DNA from: an uncultured Bacteroidales bacterium
GTDB taxonomy: Bacteria; Bacteroidota; Bacteroidia; Bacteroidales; Paludibacteraceae
Length of the DNA stretch: 64,000 bases
Direction of reading: 5' to 3'
Assembly (NCBI GenBank): GCA_944321155.1
Contig: CALUKG010000003.1
Coordinates: forward strand, 1-64,000
Made by a program: the position numbers and the translations under genes. Below are positions 20,501 to 28,793 of this stretch, one piece after another. The number at the start of each line of letters is the position of its first letter. The stretch's first letter is position 1. The notes beneath the pieces are model-generated. The model worked only from the letters and a program-made list of their open reading frames with translations, ran no database searches and was not told the origin of the DNA.

Positions 20501-20816
20501 CGGCATCTGTCAACGATTTGTTATCATAACGCGTCAGAGCCTCATTAGTACTTCTTAAGCGATGATTGTTTTTTCCGTTTGCACTGAAACGGATATTACA
20601 GCTATCATTGGCAATCCATTCACTCATGGCTGTACCTACAGTACCCGGCGCGACCCCAGGAAACCAGCTGTTGATCTCATCCACACTTAACATATTCTGA
20701 TACTCAGCCGTATCCAGCTGTTCTGCCCCAAAATCCCACACTTGTGTTTTTTCGGTTGCCATCAGCCCCATACATAATGCTGAAAATACGAAGAAAGACA
20801 ATACTCGTTTTTTCAT
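17583..20816 (-). CDS. Multidomain secreted pectin methylesterase (CE8)
   Basis: 1077-aa exported enzyme predicted to remove methyl esters from homogalacturonan. Order: signal peptide (1-20); a beta module starting VWDFGAEQLD (about 25-205); three Ig or CarboxypepD-regulatory-like repeats, each preceded by a phrase such as NFTAKPTY or DFTAEP (about 210-485); a second WDF-type module starting YWDFKSTENY (about 487-585); then the CE8 beta-helix (about 585-965). CE8 marks are GADKTYQTINDALAAI, GRQDSFYG (near 790), MGACDFLFGE with the catalytic Asp, and LWGRPW (near 882). The last 65 residues are a T9SS type A-like tail (VQIYALDGHLVNARQI, then LPNGAYVLRAQNA). It is monocistronic, 13 kb from the pectate lyase with which it should cooperate. 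A -7 box TAACTTTG sits at 20867-20860. Confidence 0.88.
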   Translation of the reverse strand: MKKRVLSFFVFSALCMGLMATEKTQVWDFGAEQLDTAEYQNMLSVDEINSWFPGVAPGTVGTAMSEWIANDSCNIRFSANGKNNHRLRSTNEALTRYDNKSLTDAAGNVYTGYVYSNSSSEKNVYLASTYTPNERIEFMVGSNGNAATYEFQSPDGSIQTGQFTNAAKLEKLTFYTGVEGEYKIYCINEKLVVARIYRYPERKIAVNGTITAPDNMPEGYQIAFTNLQNNVVTTVTPVDGAYSVELAAGFDYELSLVNAPTHVVVNKDFSLTYEATATTNDVEIASVEMANLTGNITGLPSEQLGKVEFEFTVPEGSVYIPEMNIDRQTGSYTLQVEKGVEYQVAALNVNDYTLDSQVLSAEEDATLNLNFTAKPTYAITINLTGATAEDLANATFVFTNLNEEGYVYTFIGTENIALRDGVYSVKVENTGAYNQLLTSNLKVEGEATAKTIDFTAEPITYWDFKSTENYDASNNLKNPCSGITYTTEPGGKFAYHGSNYGSQASNVSINIPVYGPSIINVKVGFTWDISFGEEQYAATTGDNGKQTLTLRYTGEAGYATILVNAGTTSYIESIQVIESMAYTPVVTVGADKTYQTINDALAAIRKMDRPNNESVTLMIDPGNYEEMLVIDMDSIRFVNTSATPSIALKNKGVDIDDNAVRITSYYGHGYNYASMGDDYKWDERTLQVNKENGYASVVNAGGSGSTYWNATVVVEGKDFYAENIIFENSYNQYISEKEANDLVFEAEGGKGVRPTDAGNTSVQNRSFRERAAALALSKTSDRTFLNNCRVIGRQDSFYGAECRVACYKGALMGACDFLFGEMNLTCYQTDLVMNTDEDKNDVAYITAPKTGAGQRGMLFFECNVVSAEVGTETAAIHSSKPGLWGRPWEGATSEAIFAGCKVDTCEYNGEAGNFVGQSLIEARGWDAGLSSASERCGEYACNVSTEGRVEWAIDFTEPKTTDGLDFTLFNWTKGNDNWDPFAEFGIDTDALPTPQDNAFATLNPSLNDAGIQMYSFGNEVFFKGIEETTRVQIYALDGHLVNARQIEADACVYLPNGAYVLRAQNAIGETVCKVLVE

Positions 20817-20998
20817 GATAATAATTGTTTTTATTTACACATTAAAAATTTATTATGCGCAAAGTTAATGGTGAAAACAAGATGAGTATGTGGAAAAATT
20901 GCCATAAAAAGGGGCAGTATTTTTTGATAAAAGAAACAGCAAGTTTTTCTATCAGAAAACAGAACAAAAAGTCACAAAAAATATTACAAAAAAGTTTC

Positions 20999-23023
20999 TT
21001 AAGAATTAGCCGACTGTAACTGCTTCAATTGATCTTCCAGTTTAATTAGTTCATCCCGCAATTGTGCGGCCTCAATGAAATTCATCTCTTTAGCCGCCTC
21101 CATCATTTGACGGCGTGTATAGTCAATGCTTTTCTGTAAGGCCTGAGGAGTCATATATTGAATTACAGGATCAGCCGCCAAAGGTATAACTTCAGGTGCG
21201 ACATAAGCATCTTTCTCTACAGCTGAAGGTGTTGAGAGTACATTTGCAAAATTTTTCTTGATGGCTTGTGGTGTAATACCGTGTGCCTCATTGTAGGCCA
21301 ACTGTTTTTCACGACGTCTATTTGTCTCATCAATCGTCATCTGCATGCTCTCCGTTATCTTATCTGCATACATGATTACTTGCCCGTTAAGATTACGAGC
21401 CGCACGCCCTGCCGTCTGAGTCAAAGAACGGTGAGAGCGCAAAAATCCTTCTTTGTCAGCATCCAAAATGGCCACCAAAGAGACTTCTGGCAAATCAAGG
21501 CCCTCACGAAGGAGATTAACACCAACCAAAACGTCATAAATGCCTCTACGCAGGTCATCCATAATCTGTACACGCTCCAAGGTATCAACATCTGAATGGA
21601 TATAGTTGCAACGCACCCCATTTTTCAGCAAATAGGCTGTCAGTTCTTCAGCCATACGTTTGGTCAGTGTCGTGACTAATACCCGTTCATCTTTTTCGGC
21701 ACGTACATTGATTTCTTCCAACAAATCATCAATCTGATTCAGACTAGGCCGCACATCTATTTTCGGATCCAACAGACCGGTAGGACGAATCAGTTGGTCA
21801 ATAACAACTCCTTCCGACTTCATCAATTCATAATCAGCCGGTGTTGCACTCACGTAAATAGTTTGCGGTGTCAATGCTTCAAATTCCTCAAACTTAAGCG
21901 GACGATTGTCGCGGGCAGCCGGCAAACGAAAGCCATATTCCACCAGATTCTGCTTACGTGCTGCGTCACCACCATACATGGCCCGAATTTGAGGCACCGT
22001 GACATGACTTTCATCAATAACCAATAAATAATCCTTGGGGAAATAGTCCAACAGGCAAAAAGGACGTTCGCCTGGCTTTCTACCGTCAAAATAACGGGAA
22101 TAATTCTCAATGCCTGAACAATAGCCTACCTCCTTGATCATTTCCATATCATAGGTTACCCTTTCGTAAAGGCGTTTGGCTTCATAGCTTTTACCTACCG
22201 AACGGAAATAGTCAACACGTTCCGCCAAATCTTTCTGTATCTGATAAATGGCATCGTTAATACGGTCTTTTGAAGTAACAAAGATGCCAGCCGGATAAAT
22301 CAAATATTCATCATATTCATCAATCACCCTATTATTGGCCGGTTCTATGGTCATAATCTCATCGATCTCATCTCCCCAGAATACAATACGTAAAATAAAA
22401 TCCGTATAAGCCAAAAAAATATCGACTGTATCACCTTTGACACGAAAGTTTCCCCGATTCAGCTCCAACTCATTGCGTGTATAAAGACTGTCAACCAAGG
22501 TCATGAGAAATTTATTCCGCACTAGCTTCTGTCCTTTTTTGACCGTTATCACACTACTACTGAAATCATGTGGATTGCCTATACCATACAGGCATGATAC
22601 TGAGGAAACCACCAACACATCACGTCGACCCGACAATAGGGAAGAAGTGGCCGCCAAACGTAGCTTCTCAATCTCGGCATTAATGGAAAGGTCCTTCTCT
22701 ATATAAGTGTCCGTTGTAGGCAAATAGGCTTCTGGCTGGTAATAATCGTAATAGGAGACAAAATATTCTACCGCATTCTCTGGAAAAAAGTTTTTAAATT
22801 CCGTATAGAGCTGTGCTGCCAGTGTTTTATTATGGCTGAGCACTAAGGTTGGTCTTTGCACTTTCTCCACCACATTGGCAATGGTAAAGGTCTTGCCTGA
22901 GCCTGTAACTCCTAAAAGGGTTTGGGCCGGCAAGCCCAATTCCAGCCCTTGCGTTAGCTGTCGAATAGCCTCCGGTTGGTCACCGGTTGGCTTAAACTTT
23001 GATGTCAGTTTAAACGATTTCAT
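20999..23023 (-). CDS. uvrB: Excinuclease ABC subunit B
   Basis: 674-aa helicase-like subunit of nucleotide excision repair; receives damaged DNA from UvrA and recruits UvrC. Walker A GVTGSGKT lies at residues 39-46, the damage-probing beta hairpin at YYDYYQPEAYLP (about 92-103), and the DESH box and later helicase motifs (QTAGRAARN) follow. The C-terminal UVR motif (about 635-670) is the UvrC contact. Length and architecture are standard. The ATG overlaps the miaB stop (ATGA, 4 bases), so the two genes are coupled. Confidence 0.97.
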   Translation of the reverse strand: MKSFKLTSKFKPTGDQPEAIRQLTQGLELGLPAQTLLGVTGSGKTFTIANVVEKVQRPTLVLSHNKTLAAQLYTEFKNFFPENAVEYFVSYYDYYQPEAYLPTTDTYIEKDLSINAEIEKLRLAATSSLLSGRRDVLVVSSVSCLYGIGNPHDFSSSVITVKKGQKLVRNKFLMTLVDSLYTRNELELNRGNFRVKGDTVDIFLAYTDFILRIVFWGDEIDEIMTIEPANNRVIDEYDEYLIYPAGIFVTSKDRINDAIYQIQKDLAERVDYFRSVGKSYEAKRLYERVTYDMEMIKEVGYCSGIENYSRYFDGRKPGERPFCLLDYFPKDYLLVIDESHVTVPQIRAMYGGDAARKQNLVEYGFRLPAARDNRPLKFEEFEALTPQTIYVSATPADYELMKSEGVVIDQLIRPTGLLDPKIDVRPSLNQIDDLLEEINVRAEKDERVLVTTLTKRMAEELTAYLLKNGVRCNYIHSDVDTLERVQIMDDLRRGIYDVLVGVNLLREGLDLPEVSLVAILDADKEGFLRSHRSLTQTAGRAARNLNGQVIMYADKITESMQMTIDETNRRREKQLAYNEAHGITPQAIKKNFANVLSTPSAVEKDAYVAPEVIPLAADPVIQYMTPQALQKSIDYTRRQMMEAAKEMNFIEAAQLRDELIKLEDQLKQLQSANS

Positions 23024-24372
23024 GCAAGTTTTTTACATCCATCTTCCACAACAATTCCCTTAAGCGTAGCAGCTGATGCTTCAGTTATCTCCACTTGTAG
23101 CAATTCTCCTATATGACGTCCTGCACGAGGGATGATTACCACTTTATTTTGCGACGTACGGCCAAACAACTCCTCTTTCGAGCGTTTGGAAAATCCTTCT
23201 ACCAATATCTCAAAGCGTTTGCCTATATCATTATGGTTAGAAACAGCTGATAGTTCATTTTGCAAAGCAATAATCTCATTCAGTCGTCTGATTTTTGTTT
23301 CTTCTGACACGGTATCCGGCAAATGCTTGGCTGCATAGGTCCCGGGACGCTCTGAATATTTAAACATGAATGCCATATCAAAACCTGCCTCCTTCATAAG
23401 CGAAAGCGTTTGCTGGTGATCTTCCTCCGTCTCATCATGGAATCCACAGAACACATCCGTACCGATACTGGCATCTGGAAGAATACGGCGTATGGCAGCA
23501 ATACGATCCAAATACCATTCACGCGTATACTTACGGTTCATGAGTTTTAATATCTTATTGCTTCCTGATTGCACAGGTAAATGAATGAAACGACAAAGAT
23601 TCTTATGAGCAGCTATCACCTCAAGCGTACGGTCACTCATGTCCTTTGGATGAGAGGTCGTAAAACGAATACGCATATCTGGTGCAGCTTCAGCTACCAA
23701 AGCCAACAAGTCAGGAAACTCTATCAATTTATCACCTTCCACATAGCGATATGAATTAACATTCTGCCCCAAAAGCGTCACTTCCTTGAAACCTCTTTCG
23801 CGCAAATCAGCCAATTCAGCAAGAATACTTTGAGGTTCACGGCTACGCTCACGACCACGTGTATATGGAACAATGCAATAAGAGCAGAAGTTGTTACACC
23901 CACGCATAATGGAAATAAATCCTGAAATATTTTTTCCAATACGTGCCGGCAATACATCTTTATAGGTTTCTGTTGTAGACAATTGTACATTAATAGCCTT
24001 TTGCCCCTGTTCCACGCTACCTACCAGATTAGGAATATCCAAATAGGCATCAGGACCAGCCACAAAATCCACACCGTGTTCCTTAATCAACTCATCCTGC
24101 ACACGTTCTGCCATACAGCCAATAACACCTAAAGAGAAATGGCCTTTCTTTTTCTTCCGTAAAGCATTGAAATAAATTAGTCGCTGGATGACCTTCTGTT
24201 CGGCATTGTCGCGTACCGAACACGTATTCACAATGATGCAATCTGCTTCTTCCGGCTGTTCAATCAACTCAAACCCATCCATTTGCATAATGGACGCCAC
24301 AACCTCACTATCAGCCACATTCATCTGGCAACCATAGGTCTCAATATACAGTTTTTTTTCTTCCATCTTCAT
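23020..24372 (-). CDS. miaB: tRNA-2-methylthio-N6-dimethylallyladenosine synthase
   Basis: About 450-aa radical SAM methylthiotransferase that modifies A37 of tRNAs reading UNN codons. The N-terminal UPF0004 domain has cysteines in YIETYGCQMNVADSE and NTCSVRDNAEQ; the radical SAM motif is CNNFCSYC; a C-terminal TRAM domain binds tRNA. The ATG at 24372 (MKMEEKKLY) or two codons later at 24366 is the likely start. A longer frame opens at a TTG at 24390, but that codon lies within the -7 promoter box and so should not be translated. It is the first gene of miaB-uvrB. Confidence 0.95.
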   Translation of the reverse strand: MKMEEKKLYIETYGCQMNVADSEVVASIMQMDGFELIEQPEEADCIIVNTCSVRDNAEQKVIQRLIYFNALRKKKKGHFSLGVIGCMAERVQDELIKEHGVDFVAGPDAYLDIPNLVGSVEQGQKAINVQLSTTETYKDVLPARIGKNISGFISIMRGCNNFCSYCIVPYTRGRERSREPQSILAELADLRERGFKEVTLLGQNVNSYRYVEGDKLIEFPDLLALVAEAAPDMRIRFTTSHPKDMSDRTLEVIAAHKNLCRFIHLPVQSGSNKILKLMNRKYTREWYLDRIAAIRRILPDASIGTDVFCGFHDETEEDHQQTLSLMKEAGFDMAFMFKYSERPGTYAAKHLPDTVSEETKIRRLNEIIALQNELSAVSNHNDIGKRFEILVEGFSKRSKEELFGRTSQNKVVIIPRAGRHIGELLQVEITEASAATLKGIVVEDGCKKLA

Positions 24373-24387
24373 TGAAATATAGGGATG

Positions 24388-24419
24388 CAAAGTTACGACT
24401 TAAAAGGTGGATAGGCAAA
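24388..24419 (-). promoter_or_regulatory. Bacteroidetes-type promoter of miaB-uvrB
   Basis: Minus strand: TTTG (24419-24416), 20 bases, TAACTTTG (24395-24388). Transcription would begin near 24381, leaving a leader of only about 10-15 bases. It decides the miaB start in favour of 24372 or 24366. Confidence 0.82.
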
Positions 24420-24433
24420 TCCTTTTATCACGC

Positions 24434-24466
24434 AAAAAAGGCCGACCCATCAAGAGTCGACCTTTT
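24434..24466 (-). terminator. Terminator of the SusCD-metallopeptidase operon
   Basis: Minus strand AAAAGGTCGAC (24466-24456) pairs with GTCGGCCTTTT (24446-24436) with one wobble, a 9-base loop and a run of T. It ends 15 bases before the miaB -33 box. Confidence 0.88.
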
Positions 24467-24498
24467 CTGAATATCTACTAGTTTCTTCGTTTACTTCA

Positions 24499-26493
24499 CT
24501 ATTTTACAACCTTCAATACTTCAGAAGTTTGTCCAATCATACGAATCAAATAAACTCCATTTGCCAAAGAAGAATTGTCTATAGAGAAACTACCGTTTTC
24601 TGGTAAGTTATATGAAGCAACCTTATTACCATTTACAGCATATACTTCAACTGCAGTATACACATTTGGATAAGTCAAATTGAATTGTCCATTCAAAGAA
24701 TATACCTTAACTGGCTGCACATTGCTTTCTTCCAAATCAGTTGTTCCATCACCTATTTGCTGTCCTTCCGGTTTAACTCCTTGATATACATAATAGGTTT
24801 TTGATTTACCAAAGCTTGATAAAGTGATATTACCTTCTCGGAAAGTAACGCCTTCCGGTAATTCTTCAGCAAAGAAATACAGATAAATCATATCAGAATA
24901 TGTCTCACCAGCCCAATCCGTATCATCATAGCCCCAAGTAATCCATTCCGGTCCTTGGAAAGTGATATTAGTTACTTGTTTCAATGTATCAACTGGATAG
25001 AAATAGCTATACAAAGCTGGAACGTAACCTGCAGCAGTTTGTGTTTCGTCAAAAGCAGCTACATTTCTAGTTGAACCATCACCCATTTCCATATCGATAA
25101 CCTGCAACGTATCCTCTACATTAACATAAGCATCAAACAATGTTGGGAATATACCATTCAACATCAGATAAGGCTCAAATTCTGCATATTTAACCGGCTC
25201 TGCTTCGTTTTCCACCAATACAGAAGTATTGCTTCCATAAGGAGAGGCATAAGGAGCATAAGCCGTAACAATTTTAAAATCACCAGTACATTTTGACAAA
25301 CCAGTAACTCTCACTTTAAATGGTTCATTTACCACAAAGCCACGAGAAAGGATCTCACCATATTCAGTAGACTTAGTAATAAAATCAAATGTAAGGATAG
25401 CACCTTTGCCTCTTTTTAGCGACAAATTATCTTTTGTTGCAAATGATTTCACGATTTCAGCACCAGCTTCTGTTTCAACAACAAGCCACAAAGTATCTTT
25501 TTCACCCATTACTGGATCTTTATATACAGCCTTACCTTCTTTTACTTGAGATGCTTCCAACCACAAAGTAATATCACGTACATACAATTCAGACTGAGGT
25601 TTTTCATAAACGGTAACAAAACCGTCGGGCTTAATGGTCTCCTCATCAACCGTGACTTCAGTAGTGCCCAGGAAATATTGCAAAGGTTCAACTGAGTAAA
25701 CATTCTGTACCAAATTACCCAACTCACAATCCAATGTTAACGCATTGGTCATAGGCCAAGTATAATCGTAATCTGCATGTCCAGAATACGGAGCACCTGC
25801 CATTGTTGCAGCTACACCAATCTTACCAATTGCTTCTTGACGTTTAATCAAGCTATAATCCTTACTATCAGCGCAAAGTGTAAATGTATCGCGTACATTG
25901 CCATTAGCAACCATCAAATAAGGCATATCATAACTAATAAAAGAGACTTCAGATCCACGCATTTGAGCAACTAAAGTATCATTCCAAGTACCTGCTGCTT
26001 TATCCGTGTAATATGCATCAGGCATCATACCTGAAAAATAGGTCTGGAAAGAAATATCTTTATAATTCTTACTGCCTCCTTGGAATGTCCATGCCTCTAC
26101 ATCTTTATCCAACCAAGTTCCTACTATTCCCTGGAACGTATTCCCTAAATTATGGTCAATACCAATAAAATAAGTACCTTCCGGTTTCCAATAAAAAGCT
26201 TTAGTCTCATCATTAGCAGATGGTGTCTTATAGACTGGGAAAGCAACTTCACGCAATGATACCTTGCTTAATTCATCTACAAGTGGATTACGTTCCATCA
26301 AACGAGAGATATTATCCTGCAATTCTCCTGCAGGGGCTGCTGATTGTTTTTCCATAGGAGCAAAACGCATCAACTCATCGTTACGTTGATCGGGGTTTCC
26401 TTCCACACGTTGTGGCAATTGTGCCATTACTGCACATGTGGCAAAACTTACCAGCAATAATGAAAATATTTTCTTTGTCATAACTTTATTCAT
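24499..26493 (-). CDS. Secreted protein with T9SS type A-like domain, unknown function
   Basis: 664-aa exported protein, not recognised beyond its ends. The signal peptide is in MTKKIFSLLLVSFATCAVMA, so either ATG at 26493 or four codons on fits. The body is beta-rich with many Trp, Tyr and Gly residues and no catalytic motif that I can see. The last 75 residues form a sorting-type tail (VEVYAVNGNKVASYNLPENG, then LANGVYLIRMIG). It is the last gene of the SusC-SusD-metallopeptidase-DUF4302 operon, 13 bases after DUF4302, and is followed by a terminator. A role as surface binding protein for the imported substrate is inferred only from position. Confidence 0.6.
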   Translation of the reverse strand: MNKVMTKKIFSLLLVSFATCAVMAQLPQRVEGNPDQRNDELMRFAPMEKQSAAPAGELQDNISRLMERNPLVDELSKVSLREVAFPVYKTPSANDETKAFYWKPEGTYFIGIDHNLGNTFQGIVGTWLDKDVEAWTFQGGSKNYKDISFQTYFSGMMPDAYYTDKAAGTWNDTLVAQMRGSEVSFISYDMPYLMVANGNVRDTFTLCADSKDYSLIKRQEAIGKIGVAATMAGAPYSGHADYDYTWPMTNALTLDCELGNLVQNVYSVEPLQYFLGTTEVTVDEETIKPDGFVTVYEKPQSELYVRDITLWLEASQVKEGKAVYKDPVMGEKDTLWLVVETEAGAEIVKSFATKDNLSLKRGKGAILTFDFITKSTEYGEILSRGFVVNEPFKVRVTGLSKCTGDFKIVTAYAPYASPYGSNTSVLVENEAEPVKYAEFEPYLMLNGIFPTLFDAYVNVEDTLQVIDMEMGDGSTRNVAAFDETQTAAGYVPALYSYFYPVDTLKQVTNITFQGPEWITWGYDDTDWAGETYSDMIYLYFFAEELPEGVTFREGNITLSSFGKSKTYYVYQGVKPEGQQIGDGTTDLEESNVQPVKVYSLNGQFNLTYPNVYTAVEVYAVNGNKVASYNLPENGSFSIDNSSLANGVYLIRMIGQTSEVLKVVK

Positions 26494-26506
26494 TTATAAA
26501 TTGCCA

Positions 26507-27814
26507 TTAAAAGTTTTTTTTGTGAATGGTAAAGTTGCAATCTTTATCATCGGTAGCTATGAACTTCAAATAGGATGGATTCAATAAACCTCCAGATGCA
26601 CATTCAACTTTATAAGTTTTAGCGAATACTGCATTTACAAGTGCTTTGCCTGCCTCAACTTCACCAGCTCCAGCACGTTTCAAGAAACCTAAACCATTTT
26701 CATTAGCATCATTGTACGTAAACGTAACGGTTTCCGGATTCTTAGAAGGGGTGTATGTCAAATCATAATAAATTAAAGCCTCCAATTCTGTGCCGTCAGC
26801 AATACGATATCTAAAACGCAATGCATTTTTTGAAACACTTTGTACGTACAGCAAATCAACTTCTTTTATAGTGGCATGCGTTGCTTTTAATGCATCCTGC
26901 AATGCGTTGAAAGCAGTTGTAGATGATGCACCCATAGTCTTATAGTCAATAGTCCAAATTGCATTGGTTTTACTATCCATTTGATAAGAAGCAAGAGGGG
27001 TATAACGTGGTTCTATTGATGCTGTAACACCTTCATCTGTACAAACAAACTTTGTTGGAGCCTCTGCATTGTCAAGTTGGAAATTAACCGCCATTTGTCC
27101 GTTACGCTCATATCCTTCATAAAGATGCAAACCTGATGGAGTCAAAATAAAGCCCATTGCAGTATTGCCCTGGAAGAACTGATACTCATTATAAGTTAGA
27201 TATGGACCTGCTCCAGCTACTTTTAAATGAAAAGCTGCGCCAGCATTACCTTCAAAAGTAACTTTATTAATAGCAGCAAGTTCATTGAAATAAACGCTCC
27301 AATCTGAATATTTTTTATCCAGCTTCGTCATTACAATGCTGAGACCACGCTTTTTCCCAATCAAAACAACCTGATTATCAGTGGTTAAAGACGGATCACA
27401 ATAAAATTCATAATCACCTTCCTGACCTTTACCATTTGGATCTACTGGATTTGAAAAAGCATGCAAAACTTCATTGTATGTTTCAAAAGTTAGCAAAGCG
27501 CCATTTCCATCTATTACATCATAATAACTTTCAGATTCCTTATAACTGTTATTTGTGAAACGATTTTGCCCCGCAACAACAACTTTAGAGTCCTTATAGA
27601 ACTTTACCAACAAAGGATATCCAGCTGAATTTTCAGTTGAGAAATAACGCATTTCCCAACCATATTCTGGAGATAACAATACCTGTTCAAAAGCAGTAAT
27701 AGCCTCTTGAATACGTTCTTCTGGCGATTTGCCAAATACGTCATCGGTGTCTTCACAGCCGCTTAAAAGGCCTACAGCCAACGACATTACTAATATATAT
27801 ATGTACTTTTTCAT
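26507..27814 (-). CDS. DUF4302-type lipoprotein
   Basis: 435-aa lipoprotein (lipobox LLSGC, then EDTDDVFGKSPEERI). The opening pattern with DDVFGKSPEERIQEA, the segment SPEYGWEMRYF and the long beta-rich body match the DUF4302 family as I know it, which is found in SusCD operons next to zinc metallopeptidases. Biochemical function is unknown; a surface-exposed binding role is plausible. It sits 18 bases downstream of the metallopeptidase and 13 bases upstream of the secreted terminal gene, so all five genes are likely one transcript. Confidence 0.75.
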   Translation of the reverse strand: MKKYIYILVMSLAVGLLSGCEDTDDVFGKSPEERIQEAITAFEQVLLSPEYGWEMRYFSTENSAGYPLLVKFYKDSKVVVAGQNRFTNNSYKESESYYDVIDGNGALLTFETYNEVLHAFSNPVDPNGKGQEGDYEFYCDPSLTTDNQVVLIGKKRGLSIVMTKLDKKYSDWSVYFNELAAINKVTFEGNAGAAFHLKVAGAGPYLTYNEYQFFQGNTAMGFILTPSGLHLYEGYERNGQMAVNFQLDNAEAPTKFVCTDEGVTASIEPRYTPLASYQMDSKTNAIWTIDYKTMGASSTTAFNALQDALKATHATIKEVDLLYVQSVSKNALRFRYRIADGTELEALIYYDLTYTPSKNPETVTFTYNDANENGLGFLKRAGAGEVEAGKALVNAVFAKTYKVECASGGLLNPSYLKFIATDDKDCNFTIHKKNF

Positions 27815-27832
27815 ATTGATTACTTCTATGGA

Positions 27833-28780
27833 TTATTTATCGTAAGTATATTCTCCAAAACCAGCCTCTTCCATCAATTCTTCATATTTTGTTATGCCTT
27901 CTATCTCTGCTTGACGGGTCTGCACTTCCTGACGCAAAGCTTCCAAATCGATATTCCATGCTGTTTCCAACCAACTCTTTGCAATATCGAATTTGCGCAA
28001 AATAATATCCTTTCCGGTTTCTGTAGCAGAAACTTGACCTGTTTCAGCAGTTTCCAACATTTTATCCCAATCTTCCTGGGTTTCTGTAATATAGTTAGAA
28101 ATTACCTCTACAAAATCTTCACGTCCTTCACTACTTGCATAATTGGTAACGAATCCCATTTTCTGAGCTTCTTCATCCGTACGGTTCTGCCAACCTGTAG
28201 GGCTATACTTGCTAGCAGAAATCGTATTGAATTCTTTCGGATAGGAAATCTTCTGGTGCAAGATATGTGCAAACTCATGGTGCATCGTATGGAAATAATA
28301 TTGATTCAAATGGGCAATATTAGTTGGCTGCATCTCATTTACCTTATAGAGCGTTACTTTGATACCACCTTCAGCAGTACCCAAAGTCTCGGTTCCCTGG
28401 TCTGGGTTATAAGCAGGTGAACCAACCAAATAAATGATACGCGGACCATTTTGTTTCAAGAAATCAGGACCAACTACTTTTCCATATACGTCAAACCACA
28501 AATATTTTGTAAGAACCGCCAAACGAATTGATTGGTCATAGCGCGCCGGAACCAAGTTATATTGTGTATTAGACCCGACATCTTTCATACGATACAAAAA
28601 CTCCAAATTATAGGTCTCTACATAATTTTCATAGAGATATTTGTCAAAATCCTTGGTCGCCAAAGTTTCGTCATAAACTGGAACATCAGTATCAAACATC
28701 CCTGACGGAGCCAATTTTTCTTCTTGACAAGCTGTCATCACAAAAGCGAGACAAGCCATTAATATAACATGCTTTTTCAT
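27833..28780 (-). CDS. Putative zinc metallopeptidase lipoprotein
   Basis: 315-aa lipoprotein (lipobox MTAC after MKKHVILMACLAFV). The zinc site is HEFAH with His168, Glu169 and His172, in a wider HHEFAHILHQ. The family is the Bacteroidetes putative zinc-binding metallopeptidase that accompanies SusCD pairs. The ATG at 28780 places the signal peptide at the N-terminus and leaves 13 bases after the SusD stop; a further upstream start would overlap susD. It probably cuts peptides or proteins at the cell surface before import, but the protein substrate is not known and activity is not proven. Confidence 0.82.
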   Translation of the reverse strand: MKKHVILMACLAFVMTACQEEKLAPSGMFDTDVPVYDETLATKDFDKYLYENYVETYNLEFLYRMKDVGSNTQYNLVPARYDQSIRLAVLTKYLWFDVYGKVVGPDFLKQNGPRIIYLVGSPAYNPDQGTETLGTAEGGIKVTLYKVNEMQPTNIAHLNQYYFHTMHHEFAHILHQKISYPKEFNTISASKYSPTGWQNRTDEEAQKMGFVTNYASSEGREDFVEVISNYITETQEDWDKMLETAETGQVSATETGKDIILRKFDIAKSWLETAWNIDLEALRQEVQTRQAEIEGITKYEELMEEAGFGEYTYDK

Positions 28781-28793
28781 ATTATTATCTGAA

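Noticed and set aside
20868-20998. Imperfect inverted repeat (GATAAAAGAAAC with GTTTTTCTATC) as uvrB terminator
   Set aside because: Pairing needs a bulge, and the minus strand is followed by A rather than T residues; it also lies upstream of the esterase start rather than in a typical tail.
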